Below, piece after piece: positions 22,216 through 33,010 of a stretch of 64,000 nucleotides of DNA. The notes under the pieces were generated by a model. It saw nothing but the letters and a program-made list of their open reading frames with translations. It ran no database searches and was not told the origin of the DNA. Source of the DNA: Hexactinellida sp. DTS-2022 (taxonomy: Eukaryota > Porifera > Hexactinellida). The stretch is taken from NCBI GenBank assembly GCA_028753945.1, contig JAPNXP010000009.1, positions 5,084,001 through 5,148,000 on the forward strand, in the 5' to 3' direction. The position numbers and the translations under genes were made by a program. The first letter of the stretch is position 1. Each line of letters begins with the position of its first letter.

Positions 22216-23768
22216 GGTAGATGGATTTTGTCCTACAAAACTCTCGGAATTTGTCCTACATAGCAAATTTTGGAATTTGTCCTACAAATTTCCAAAGGTT
22301 GGAATTTGTCCTACTCCTATTTTGGAATTTGTCCTACAAATTTCCAAAGGTTGGAATTTGTCCTACTCCTACTTTGGAATTTGTCCTACAAATTTCCAAA
22401 GGTTGGAATTTGTCCTACTACTATTGTTGGAATTTGTCCTACAAATTTCCAAAGGTTGGAATTTGTCCTACTACTATTGTTGGAATTTGTCCTAATACTA
22501 TTGATCATTGGGGAAACTGTAATAAGTCCGTCTATTTTCAATAACAAATAACAAATAGTTGAGATTAATTAAAGCAAATAACAAATAGTTGACACTAAAT
22601 AAATCAAATGAAAAAATAAATAGACAAATAACAATTAGTGGAGAATAATTAGAGTAAATAACTAATAGTAGAGAATAATAATTATAATCATTGTAACTGA
22701 GACTTATTGAAAAATCTGGACGATCCCATTTATTGGATTCCGACAAATTGGACAATTTGCGCCCATTTCCGCTAACTGATTAGCGCAGGTTTTGCAAACC
22801 CCACCATGCACATGGGCATCATGCAAGAGTGCAAAATTTGACTCCCTTGGCATCAAGCATACATGGCACTGAACAGGTGATATATTCGTCAACTTCATTT
22901 TCAGTAGTTATTTCCGATTCTTTAAATTAAGTATATGGATTTAAATGTTCACGGCCTATTGTTAATGAAATCTCATTGAGGTATTCAATTGCGCTATAGC
23001 ATCCATTCAGGTATTTTTCTTTACACTCGTTTCGTTTTTCTATCTTGGCCTTTATTTCTGCTTTCCGCTTTATTTGATTACTTAGGATTATTTCCTCATT
23101 GTTATTTGCCTCAGCTTCATGGTTGTGCTCACATGAAATTTCCAATAAATTTGTAAATTTAATAATTTTACCTGTGCATTTGCAAGAGTAAGTTCTAAAT
23201 AGGGCACATTTTATAAAGATAGAACAATCACTTTCTCGAACTTTTACATATCGAAAACCATTGCAACCGAAATTCGTTGAGTTCAATTTCTTTCCTTCGA
23301 TTGTAGTATACTCCATTGATGAAAATGATATAGGTTGATTAAGGCAGTTATGTTGAAAAAGTTTTAGTAATCATTTCAATAACTAGACGTGGTATTTATA
23401 CGGATAATCTTTAGGTTGAACGATTACGGGTTTACAGTTGACACTTACAAGGTTCAGATTTATTATGAAATTTCACTTGGATTTTGATAGGATTCGTAAT
23501 TAATAGTAAATTAGTTAGTTTGTAGGACAAATTCCAAAAATGGAGTAGGACAAATTCCAGTCTTAGTTAATTTGTAGGACAAATTCCAAAAATGGAGTAG
23601 GACAAATTCCAGTCTTAGTTAGTTTGTAGGACAAATTCCAAAATAGGAGTAGGACAAATTCCAGTCTTAGTTAGCTTGTAGGACAAATTCCAAATAGGAG
23701 TAGGATCAATTCCAACATTTGAAATAGGACAAATTCCGGATATTTCGTAGGACAAATTCAGCTTTCCC
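22216..23768 (-). mobile_element. Non-autonomous MULE with tandem-array ends, inserted in a Ginger integrase
   Basis: A 1.55-kb element flanked by AGTTGGAAG (22207-22215 and 23769-23777), an 8-9 bp duplication. The uninterrupted homologue at 33890-33960 (minus strand) shows the empty site. The termini are GGGTAGATGG and (reverse) GGGAAAGCTG, followed by arrays of GGAATTTGTCCTAC (22224-22497) and GTAGGACAAATTCC (23519-23755). Inside is only a FLYWCH plus RING gene with no DDE core. Confidence 0.9.
22704..23316 (-). pseudogene. FLYWCH-RING protein lacking the MULE core
   Basis: Frame 23316-22927 encodes a FLYWCH finger (GFRYVKVRES, KCALFRTYSCKC, CEHNH). It passes straight from the post-FLYWCH basic region (QIKRKAEIKAK) to the pre-RING segment (CKEKYLNGCYSAIEYLNEIS). 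The MULE siblings have about 320 residues of catalytic domain there. Frame 22898-22704 carries the RING: CHVC, HDAHVHGGVCKTC, CPIC. A stop and a frame change near 22900-22930 separate the two parts today. The clean junction indicates an internal deletion in a parent element. If both lesions are recent, the ancestor encoded a compact protein with DNA-binding and RING domains only, a layout that could act as a repressor (inference). Confidence 0.8.
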
Positions 23769-23892
23769 AGTTGGAAGACATCCTCAAAGAAATCCACGAT
23801 AAATCTGGACACCAATGTCCTAGATATTCTTATAAAATATCAAAAGCCCGGTACTATTGGCCAAGCATGTACAGAGACATTGAAACGAGTCG
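23769..23892 (+). pseudogene. Ginger integrase zinc-binding domain, first part
   Basis: Encodes LEDILKEIHDKSGHQCPRYS and the SKARYYWPSMYRDIET segment, the N-terminal H2C2 finger of retroviral-like integrases. It is nearly identical to 33830-33945 on the minus strand. The domain begins before 22207 (LLVIRDSE at 22180-22206), is split by the MULE 22216-23768, and is split again at 23893. On the + strand it lies downstream of the integrase core fragment, which is the reverse of the normal order. Confidence 0.75.
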
Positions 23893-25917
23893 CCGGATTA
23901 AGACCTAATTTATTGTTGGAATAAGACCTAAAACTTGGTAAGTAGGAAAAAGGCCTAAAATATTTTGAAGTTGGAATAAGACCTAAAACATATTTTGTTG
24001 GAATAAGACCTAAAACTTGGTAAGTAGGAATAAGGCCTAAAACACTCAAGTTGGAATAAGACCTAAAACATATTTTGCTGGTATAAGACCTAAAACTTGG
24101 TAGTAGGAATATTGCCCAAATAAGTTTGATTTGATTGTTTATCTTTGGATTACTTTAAACATAAAATATTAATGATTTCCACATAATATTCATGTGTAAT
24201 GAATGTGACCAACAAGGTTTAGACTGTCTAGCGAAACAAAGAAACCTAAATAAATACTTTCTAAATCAAAATATAATATCCAAAAATCATCATTGAAAGA
24301 CTTTCATTATGCCATTGATTTTTCCCCGGAAAATTGGGCACTCATGGTTCTGAGCTTCAATTCATTTGCACATCTTTCACATAATCCAGCGTGGGCAAAA
24401 TCCACATGCATAAGTGCAAAATTATCTTTCCTTTTCTGGAGGCATACGTGGCATCGTGATTCAATAGGTTCTTCATCACTGGATAAATCTGATTCATCTA
24501 TTTCTGAGTTTATTTGATCTGTTGAAGTACTTAATATAGTTTTGTTCTCGCTTCCTATTGTTAGGGAAATACAATTTATATACTCAAGGGGGGTATATAT
24601 CTTATTTATATATTTTGTTTTGTATTTGGTTCGTAGGTCAGCATTTAAACGAGTTATTAGTTTTGGCCCCCTAGTAGTTTCTAACCCATTATCCAACCTT
24701 TCGATTTCCAAATCATGATCTGATAATACGTTATTCATGACCGTCATGAATTTCCAAATGTTTGGATGGTTTGTTTTTATGCACGACTTTAACGATTTGT
24801 GGTAGGATTCAGCCCCATTGTTTGAATTAATCCCGTAGTAAAATACAGATAAACTTACACTCCCATCTATCCATGTTTTAGTAAAATATTTCTTAAAAGA
24901 ATTAATAAGTTCCAATTCAGAACAATTTAACCCATTTGTCGGTAGGTTAATAGTTAAATATGTAGGTTGAATATCCTCTTCTACTAAAAATGGCAAAGCC
25001 ATTAGTTTATGAATCCATGTTTTGAATACTCTGTTAATCTTGTAGAGTTTACCAAGACCCAACTTTTGTACTTTCTCGTAAAGAGCCTTAGTATAATGAA
25101 ACCAACATCCTACCAGTATTATATTGGGGAAGACAGTTGTAAACGCATTGCGTGACGCTTTTTCAAAATCACACAATGCAAAGGTTGGTTTGAAATTAGG
25201 AATAAATCCATGAACTGCTGATAATACGGCTCTATATAGCTGTTCACTCTTTACAGTCATCAATATGTGTATTGCTGGGATTGCATGCCCTTTGTACCGG
25301 ATAAAAATTGTAAATAACTGGTAGAAAAGTCGCGGAACTACCTTAAATGTAGCATAGAAATGAATAGTTTGGTCATCAATAAGCTTTGATATCATGAGAT
25401 CAGTTGCAAAAACTACAGCTGTTTCATTGCATTCTCGAATTGTTAATCTGTAATTTATGGAATAAGAAGAGTGTAGCAAGAGATCTACAAACTCTTCAGG
25501 AGATGATGGCAATTTTGGCATCTCTAACCTCCTTCTCTTCAACAAAGTGCTCTCAATTTGCTTATAGGTTAGTGAACATGCTACTGAAGAATTGCGAGAT
25601 TCATTGTTAAACATTTCTCGTAAATTATCAGTGGATGACTCAGCTTTACGTTTAATTCTGTTAGCTAGAACAATACTGTCCGATTTATATTCGTCTTTGG
25701 AATGATTATGCTCTCTTGTTATATCCAAAAGATTGACAGCGATATCAACTTTCGCCAATCCCCCGCATGTAACCTGTTTAGCTAATGTGCATCTAAGATA
25801 AATGATTCCATTCGATTCGCGATACTTTGTATATCTATATCCCCCAGATGTAAAATTAAAAGAATGTAATCTTTTGCCTTCAACACAAGATCTCATTTCA
25901 ATGCTGGGCGTGTTGCT
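23893..25917 (-). mobile_element. MULE element, one array end lost, in the same Ginger domain
   Basis: The left end is a tandem array of TTGGAATAAGACCTAAAAC (23893-24115). The gene runs leftwards from 25896. The right boundary at about 25917 is only ~20 bp upstream of the ATG, so the right array is missing. Flanks ACGAGTCG (23885-23892) and ATGAGTCG (25918-25925) match at 7 of 8 bases, the difference being a CpG transition. Ginger sequence resumes at 25926, so the insertion is directly visible. Confidence 0.7.
24307..25896 (-). pseudogene. 529-aa FLYWCH-MULE-RING protein, catalytic Asp replaced and RING end frameshifted
   Basis: The longest unbroken MULE frame in the window. FLYWCH is at residues ~8-65 (GGYRYTKYRES, YLRCTLAKQVTC, REHNH). 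The DDE core has the second Asp in LCDFEKASRNAF (residue 243) and the Glu in NNGAESYHKSL (residue 363). The first Asp is Tyr in HFYATFKVV (residue 181), where siblings have HFDATF or YFDGTF, so the enzyme should be inactive. The RING begins CHVC (482-485) and continues AHAGLCERC. The final CPxC pair is lost because a one-base shift after KLR puts the sequence out of frame, and the shifted frame reads CPIF. The frame is otherwise intact, which points to recent decay or selection on non-catalytic functions. Confidence 0.88.
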
Positions 25918-25925
25918 ATGAGTCG

Positions 25926-26053
25926 GATAAAATGCTTAATCTCACATCCTTGAGAACTTTCAATTCCAACTGTCAAACCTCTCTTGATAATAAAATTAAT
26001 GCCAGTTTCACCTGCTTAAAATGTCGAGATCCTGGCGCCAATTGACAACAGAT
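25926..26053 (+). pseudogene. Ginger integrase, continuation after the second MULE
   Basis: Matches 33700-33825 (minus strand): TFNSNCQTSLDNKI followed by CLKCRDPGAN. It is preceded by a segment reading RIKCLIS that completes the zinc-binding domain. A stop follows at about 26045. A possible GT-AG intron (GTAAGT at 26114 to TTTTAG at 26258) follows. Confidence 0.6.
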
Positions 26054-26274
26054 CTCTACTCCAGCTATACAGATACTCAACGTTCTAGATACACACACAA
26101 AGTAGTCTATTTCATGGTAAGTTAAAAGAATCTAACAATGCACTCAATTCAGTTAAATTAATATATTTGTCAGTCTATACGTATCTTCGAAAGCAGGCTA
26201 TAACATTAGAATTATTATTATATTAATTAATTAAATTGTAAACGAATTAATATTTTAGGGAATGCAGTATCTAA

Positions 26275-26544
26275 ACACAATGCTATGGCAATCATTTCAC
26301 GACGCAGTTCCGCTCCGTAATTCTTGATGCCGATGTTTACGTTGCCAATAACATCTACAGAACGAAAGACTCAATAATTCGCGAGGCATGTTGGAGTTTA
26401 TACAGAGCCACAGATAACCCTACAGCCATCCTTTACATCCCAAACTACTTGGATCAAAATCTACCTGTCGTATCATTACTGAACACGAATTACAAGACTT
26501 ATGGAACAACTTCAGATTATGTCCAAATAATTATCTTCGCCTGA
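26275..26544 (+). other. Unrecognised open frame of 90 codons without ATG
   Basis: The open frame reads TQCYGNHFTTQFRSVILDAD and later YRTKDSIIREACWSLYRATD, ending at a TGA at 26542-26544. Composition looks protein-like (a Tyr/Asn-rich mix, no low complexity). It lies just after a plausible 3' splice site at 26258, although an in-frame stop at 26272 argues against direct joining. I do not recognise a family. It could be an exon of the Ginger element or of a captured host gene. Confidence 0.35.
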
Positions 26545-26943
26545 AGAGAATTTCATTATATCGATTTCTTTGACTATAGTATAGTCGAATATAAGGATGT
26601 CCGGACCATTGAACTTCGTTATAAGCCGATTTATAGCCGAAGGAGTTTACTGTAATACAGTTCAATTTCATAGTTTGAGTAATTAAGTGTAACTTAACCT
26701 AGTTTCCTTTAAGAGTTTTTTTGTACTGGGAACCGCATTATCAGGGCGCATTAATGCGATACTCATTCTGTTATGTCGTTACACACATACGATTAATTAA
26801 AAATTGGGGCCAATACCGCCGATTGAATGAGTATATACTATAGATGTGCATTTACCACTGTATGAATGGGAAGGATAGGGTGGCTGTATGAGTTTTTAAT
26901 TAAAGCTGCACTCCATATTCTAATGACAAACAAAAGTAAAAGT
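26545..26943. repeat. Repeat debris between Ginger and a MULE copy
   Basis: 26580-26655 is a single pogo-like end (GTTATAAGCC motifs up to GAGTTTACTGTA) with no left partner. The rest is AT-rich without a supportable gene. Confidence 0.4.
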
Positions 26944-27840
26944 TATACAACGCTGTAGTATTTACAGTTCGGCAATTATTGCCTTCTATTAATCCAACTT
27001 TTGCCATCGCTGATTTCGAAATAGCTCCGAGGAACTCATTTACACAGGTTTTTCCCTCCATTACAATAGTTGGTTGTTGGTTCCACTATACCAAAGCCAT
27101 TTATAATAACGATAAAAACATTGGTTTGTCAAAGTTATATAAGGAAATTTTCGGATATGGATTCGCAAGCTCATGGGATTACCTTTGCTTCCTGAAGAAG
27201 AAATACTCCTGTTTTTCTGTCTTTGGAGATACCTTCGTTAGGATTATTAAATTCAGAAAAGGAAATGGTTGAAAGGTTTAGGATATACGTATTTTACTAA
27301 AAGATGGATAAATGAACATGGTAACTTATCTGTTTTCTATTATGAAAATGCTACAAACAATGGGGCAGAGTCCGACCATAAAACATTAAATTCATACATA
27401 AAAATATCACACCCAAGCATTTGGAATTTCATGGGATATTTGGGCAACATAATTTCAGATATTGATTGGAGCTGCAACGGTTGTTACAAGGACTTGAAAC
27501 TACTATAAAATCTAATTTGGTGACCAAAGCAAAAGCAGATCAAAGGAATGAGTGTAAAAATAAATATTTGAATGGTTTGCTAAGCGCAGTCGAATATCTC
27601 TAATATATAAATCTATAACTATCGGTCGTGATATTTCTGACAGTTTATCAGATTCAAATGAAAGTGCCGAAAACTCTGAACATTGTTATGGAGTGACAAG
27701 GAGTTAAAACTTCGCACTCCTACATGATAATCATGTTCACGGTGGCTTTTGCAAAACTTGTGCTGATCGCTTGATGGGGATGAAGGCTAATTGTCCTATT
27801 TGTAGAAGCAGCGTAAAGGGAGTATTGAAGATTTTCTATT
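26944..27840 (+). pseudogene. FLYWCH-MULE-RING transposase, 5'-truncated relic
   Basis: Begins inside the catalytic domain, just before SINPTFAIADFEIAPRNSF (second Asp). It continues through GCWFHYTKAIY, loses frame near 27130, regains it at 27269 with YFTKRWINEHGNLSVFYYEN and NNGAESDH (Glu; a His shifted), and loses it again. The RING is at 27700-27830: NFALLHDNHVHGGFCKTC and CPICRS. The first cysteine pair has decayed. No FLYWCH or left array remains. The RING resembles that of the 22704-23316 protein most closely. Confidence 0.8.
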
Positions 27841-28074
27841 ATATACCTATTGTATTCATTAAAATCTTACTTTAATTTAATACTTTTTTTCTGATATTTC
27901 GCATTATTTTATTATTTTACAGTTATTTCACATTAAACATCAACCTCTCTCCGAGTCGAGTTTCGGATTAATTTATACTTATTGGTATGTATTATGTTTC
28001 AAAAATATAAGACAAATTCTAATCTCTTTTGAGAATTACATTTTCTTTCTTTGACAATATCCAACAATTTATTT

Positions 28075-28310
28075 TAGGTCAAATTCTAAAGTTGGGAATT
28101 CCTTTAGGACAAATTCCAGTACCTAGAGATTTTAGGACAAATTCCGGTACTTAGAGATTTAGGACAAATTCCAATGTTGAGTTTTCTTTAGGACAAATTC
28201 CGGATTCGTTTTAGGACAATTCCGGATTTGTTTTAGGACAAATTCCGAATGTAGAAATTTGGACAAATTCCAGTAGTCAGTTAGGACAAATTCCGGTTTC
28301 CCACTACGTA
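28075..28310. repeat. Right tandem array of the truncated MULE
   Basis: About nine units of TTTAGGACAAATTCC with short variable spacers. The same core as the 23519-23755 array links this copy to that subfamily. Confidence 0.85.
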
Positions 28311-28364
28311 CTAGGAAAAGATTAGCTGAGGCTGCTATAGAGTTATACGTGAGATATACGTATA

Positions 28365-28515
28365 CATTGGCGCCGATTTCTTTTGATTTCCTCTAAAATT
28401 TGGGCGTGTCCATCTCAGATTCTGAGACATAGGCGCCGATTTCTTATGATTTCCTCTAAAGTTTGGGCGGGTCCGGACTCCGGACCCGCCCAAATCGGCA
28501 CTATCGGCGCCTATG
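28365..28515. mobile_element. hAT-type MITE (CATTGGCGCCGATTT ends)
   Basis: Ends CATTGGCGCCGA / TCGGCGCCTATG flanked by the 8-bp duplication TACGTATA (28357-28364 and 28516-28523). It contains an internal tandem duplication of the GGCGCCGATTTCTTWTGATT block. Confidence 0.85.
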
Positions 28516-28690
28516 TACGTATATATATTATATAATTATATAACTTATATAATATATCATATTATATAATTATATAACTTATATAATATATCATATTATA
28601 ATTATATTATAATTATACTATATATATATATAATTAAAAGTAATTTTCATTAATAAGCACAGTGAATTTAGTTAGGTCAAACAAATTGAA
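28516..28690. repeat. AT-only tandem repeat
   Basis: Two ~45-bp units of ATTATATAATTATATAACTT followed by TATAATATATCATATT, then (TA)n. No gene. Confidence 0.8.
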
Positions 28691-28818
28691 TTATTTTATT
28701 ACTGTGCCGACTATACTATAGTATAGTGGCCCAGTTCTAATCTTAGTGCTTTGGTTACCGATTATTATTTTTACTGTGCCGACTATACTATAGTATAGTG
28801 GCCCAGTTCTAATCTTAG

Positions 28819-29436
28819 CAGGGTTGGAATTTAACCCGGGTTAAATAGGTTTTGCCCAGCCCAGTGGGTTAAACCCGGATAAAGCCGGGTTTAATTAGTT
28901 TAACCCGGGTTAAAGCGGGTTTTATTCTCCAGAAACGTATTTTCCCAGTTATAATCCTTGTTTTCAAATTCAACGATATAAATAATTATATAAGCGTATT
29001 TATTGTAAGAGGTGCATATCAAAATCTAATACACTAATGAAAATCTAAAACAAATGTTGAGCAAATCACCAGTCAAACTCCACTGAACCTCTCATTTCCC
29101 GATAACAGGTTACCAATTTTGCAGTTTTCTCTAAGCCTAAACTATTTCGAAGTTTGTTCTGGACTAAACTAAAATTAGAACTTTTAAGAAATCCCATTGT
29201 TCGTCATCAGGTATTATCAAAAAACATCATTACGGAATCTCAATATAATATTTGCAGAATAAAGATTCTCAATCCAAACAATTGACATAGCTAAAATTAA
29301 CTTGATTTACAAGTAAATTAGAATAAAACCCACTTTAACCCAGTTTAACCCACAAAAAGGGGTTTTGCCCAGCCCGGGTTTAACCCGGGTTTAATCCGGG
29401 TTTAACCCGGGGGGTGGGTTAAATTAGCCAACCCTG
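28819..29436. mobile_element. hAT-type element (CAGGGTTGGAATTTAACCCG ends)
   Basis: Inverted ends CAGGGTTGG...TTTAACCCGGGTT and (reverse) CAGGGTTGGCTAATTTAACC, flanked by the 8-bp duplication AATCTTAG (28811-28818 and 29437-29444). The LFB terminal motif (..TCTAATCTTAGTGCTTTGG) is restored on removal. Confidence 0.88.
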
Positions 29437-29853
29437 AATCTTAGTGCTTTGGTATATTATTATCCTTCCGTATCCTCTCCACAGAACAGAGTTTAATTAA
29501 CTAAGAACTGAAATTCAGGATGTGTGTCTCATGGGTTACAGATGTGCACCTGGGGTCACGATTTTTTATTACATTTATTTGGACACATTTTTATACCTAT
29601 TTATTGTTAGAAAAATAACAATAAATGGTGCCCGAATATTCTATTTATATGCATTCGATAGAGAATTAAATTCTACACCTTGTCACAGTGCACGAATTTT
29701 TAAATTGGGTTTCGTTTGTGCCACAATTGAGTTGGAATTTCCTCTGTTTACTAACACTTCGATTGAATTGAAAGTGTTAAATCTAATTCCATTGTTTCAA
29801 CTTGTAATAATTATATTTATTCAACTTGTGAGATCGAGTAGGCTTCTATTTTC

Positions 29854-31625
29854 TAGAGGTGCACCGGATCCTGGATCCGGTTCCGGGTCCGGCCGGATTT
29901 CCCCATTTGTGGTGGATCCGGGATCCGGCCGGATCCGAGATGAGGTTACCGGATCCACCGGATCCGAATCTGTATGCGTATCAACTATTTAATTGATTTT
30001 ATTATCAATAAGTAACCTTCTAATTACTTACAAAAACTATTCAATAGTGACATACTATACGCCAATTCAAATTTTTGTTAATTTTATGAAGTAATAGGAG
30101 ACATAAAGTATTTAAATATCTTTGATTGACAGATTGAGGAAAATATGGATAAGAAAGTTCGAACTCAAGTTTGATCTGGATTGCTTAAAAAATGTATTAT
30201 TTTGAATAGACAATTACTTACAGTGGAACTCGCTTAGTTACTACTCGGCTTAAGACGTACTCTCAAATAATACGCACTATTCTCTAATATCGATTTCCCC
30301 CCCTATCAAATGCATTATAAATAATTCGGTTAATAACTAATCGGATAAGAATTTCCTCGGATAAGACCTACCGATTTTTATTCTCTAGTAAATATATCTA
30401 TATTAATAAATCTCGATTGTTGTGTGTGTTTCTGTTTGTTTGTTTGTTTGTTTGTTTGTCCGGATTGCATTAAAGTGATGGGGGAATAGAAACCGCATTT
30501 ATATATGAGATATAAACTAACTTTCAAATGTTATAATTGCTAAACAAATGTTATAATATGTAAACAAGTATGCTGAACACGATTTTCGCATTTACAAATT
30601 TCTAATATGATTATTTATTGTTGTTGTTTACATAAAATAGGTAAACAAATTATAGAAATTCGAATTCAACCTGGAAGTTAGCTTTCAACGGGTATTATAG
30701 GTAAAAAGTATGCTGAACACGATTTCGCATTTACAAATTTCTAATATGATTATTTATTGTTGTTGTTTACACAAAATAGGTAAACAAATTAATGAAAATT
30801 CAAAATGAACCTAGAAGTTTGCTTTCAACGGGTATTATAGGTAAAGAAGTGTGCTGAACACTAATTTTGCGTTTCAAAAATTCTAATATGAATATTTGTT
30901 GTTGTTGTTTACACAAATAGGTAAACAAATTTATGATAATTCAAAATCGACCTAAAAGTTAGCTTTCAACGGATATTATGGGTAAACAAGTATGCTGAAC
31001 AAGAATTTGGTGTTTATAAATTTCTAATATGAATACTATTTGTTGTTGTTGTTTACACAAAATAGGTAAACAAATTAATGAAAATTCAAAATCAACCTAG
31101 AAGTTTGATATCAACGAGTGTTATAGGTAAACAAGTAGCTGAACACGAATTTCGCATTTTTAAATTCTAATATGAATATTTGTTGTTGTTGTTTACACAA
31201 ATGGGTAAACAAATTAATGAAAATTCAAAATCAACCTGGAAGTTTGCTTTCAACGGGCATTATAAGTGTATAACTATGACAAATATTACTAACTATGTAA
31301 TCAATTGTTTAGTGAGGAGTAAGGCCGCGTGGTGCCGTTAACTTGAGGTGCGTAGCACCGATCTGTCGCAAAGCGACCGAGACCGAAGGGCTCGTCTATT
31401 ATATTTCGGTTGGTACGTACTTAAAAACTATCAGCTGGACTCAGTAATTTGATTAAGTGTGTCGTGACAACTATAATACTTTAATCTTATCGTAAGATAT
31501 GTTAGAGTCTTGTATTCCCTACATCGTGTTCATATCATCTAACAAGTTCGTATTAGACTGATGAAATATGCAAAAGCGGATCCGGATCCGGCCGGAACCA
31601 AAAAAGTGGATCCGGTGCATCTCTA
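29854..31625. mobile_element. hAT-type element (TAGAGGTGCACCGGATCC ends)
   Basis: Inverted ends TAGAGGTGCACCGGATCC / GGATCCGGTGCATCTCTA. Flanks CTATTTTC (left) and CTATTTC (right, one T short) are a decayed 8-bp duplication. The empty site TTCTATTTTCTAATTG is recovered from other LFB copies. A Helitron-like element lies inside. Confidence 0.8.
30395..31405 (+). mobile_element. Helitron-like element with five ~140-bp tandem repeats
   Basis: Start TCTATATTAATAAATCTCG and a (GTTT)n run, end GCGACCGAGACCGAAGGGCT, as at 6870-7440. Between them, 30540-31265 holds five tandem copies of a ~140-bp unit containing GTATGCTGAACACGATTTCG, TTGTTGTTGTTTACAC and TTTCAACGGGTATTATAGG. Spacing of the GCTGAACA marker is 137-145 bp. 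Non-coding. Confidence 0.55.
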
Positions 31626-32308
31626 CTATTTCTAATTGAAACCTAAGATTTTACATTCCAGAACAACGACAGATTAAGTGATTATATTTATTTCTGCGAG
31701 AATATTCTTGCACAATTAATGTACTGACGTAATTAATTATAATTAATTCATTCTGTATTTAACTTATAGAGACGGTTCCAATTGGATTATTGGGGTTATC
31801 GAGTGCGTGAATTCAAATATTATAGTGAAATTCATAATAATTGCAAATAATTGAACTTAATTTATTTAGCTGTATATAATAATGGTGTTCAATAATTAAT
31901 ATATTATTTAAATATTTATACTAATTAGCTAAATTTCATTAATCTCAGAGATGATACAACATACAAGATAGAAACAAACTTTCAATTTATCAATTGGTCC
32001 TTATGCCACGTACCACCTATACAAGTGGGTCTTGACACCTTGAGGTGATCATGACATCGTCAAAAAAATGTATTTTAACAATTTTGTGAATTAAATAATT
32101 CGCATGGGTTGGTTGGAGTTGGGTGAATACCCAACACGCACCTAAAAAATGCTGAGTCATCACAGATTATATTCTACTGAAACTTGAATATCTCTCAAAT
32201 GAAGTGAGATAAATGGGAACTTCCACGACTCTAAGGGTCGTAGCCTTCTGAAACACCTTTCTGAAATAATTTAACACCTTTATTGTGACGAATACTTTGC
32301 GAAAAAAA

Positions 32309-32425
32309 ATCCAAAATTGCAGCCTGTGCCGACAGCATGTTCCTTTGGAGGCACTATCAATAAACAACCTACAAAATATAGTGCCACCAAAGGAACATGC
32401 GTCGGCACAGGCTGCAATTTTGGAT
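32309..32425. repeat. Palindromic ~116-bp repeat, copy 4
   Basis: Intact inverted repeat ATCCAAAATTGCAGCCTG...CAGGCTGCAATTTTGGAT around a short loop. It lies near the centre of the LFB copy. Confidence 0.85.
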
Positions 32426-32664
32426 TTTTTATTATCTCCGTAGACGATGCCCTGGCCAGAGCTTTATAATTTACTCACACTTCAGTTTCAGTAAAAGTGT
32501 TAAATCTAATTCCTATTATTTCGTGATAAATATATTGAGTAAGGTGTTAAATCTTACTCTACTGTTTCAACTTTCGATAAATATATTGATTTAACTTAGA
32601 AATTCCAGCTGGCTTCTATTAAATTGTAGTTTTACTATACAATGGATGAAATAAATAAATAAAT

Positions 32665-32831
32665 TCAAAATTGCAGCCTGTGCCGACGCATGTTCCCTTG
32701 GTGGAACTATATTTTGGTGGTGGTTTATTAATAGTGCCTCCAATCAGACATGGGGTCAAGCCCTTTCAAAGGGCTTAAACCCATGTCTGCCTCCAATGGA
32801 ACATGATATCTGCACAGCTGCAATTTTGGAT
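32665..32831. repeat. Palindromic ~116-bp repeat, copy 5, with an insertion
   Basis: Same palindrome in the opposite orientation, interrupted at 32745-32789 by a 45-bp hairpin element. Confidence 0.85.
32745..32789. mobile_element. 45-bp hairpin element with 8-bp target duplication
   Basis: CAGACATGGG at the left and CCCATGTCTG at the right, with an inner AAGCCCTTTCAAAGGGCTT hairpin. It is flanked by CCTCCAAT (32737-32744 and 32790-32797). It is bounded exactly like a hAT insertion but only 45 bp long. Confidence 0.85.
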
Positions 32832-33010
32832 TTTCTTTTCGACATGTCATCATCACTATGAAGGTGTTATATTAATTCAGATAGGTGTTACGGAATGTAA
32901 TGACCCTTAGTGAGTTGGAAAGAACATTTTAGCTCATTTCATTTCAGAGATATTCAAGTTCAGTAAAAATAATTGGTGATGACTCAGCATTTTTTATGTG
33001 CGTGTTGGGT

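Larger units (their letters stand above)
28691..33010. repeat. LFB copy, left arm and centre, interrupted by insertions
   Basis: After removing 28819-29436, 29854-31625 and 32745-32789, the sequence runs continuously from the terminal tandem units (28700-28818) through GATCGAGTAGGCTTCTATTT to the central palindromes near 32309-32425 and 32665-32831. The opposite arm follows at 34846-35526 and 38165-38220 in reverse orientation. This is the most complete copy of the family here. No coding region is visible. The frame 29522-29992 crosses an insertion boundary and is not credible. Confidence 0.65.

Noticed and set aside
22221..22551. Three overlapping frames with repeated ICPT/FVLQISKGWN peptides
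   Set aside because: They are the left tandem array of a MULE element; the reverse array at 23.5-23.8 kb shows it is terminal DNA, not a repeat protein.
23893..25917. Paired array termini for the 24.3-kb MULE
   Set aside because: Only the left array exists; the boundary at 25917 is ~20 bp from the ATG, so the right array is absent rather than overlooked.
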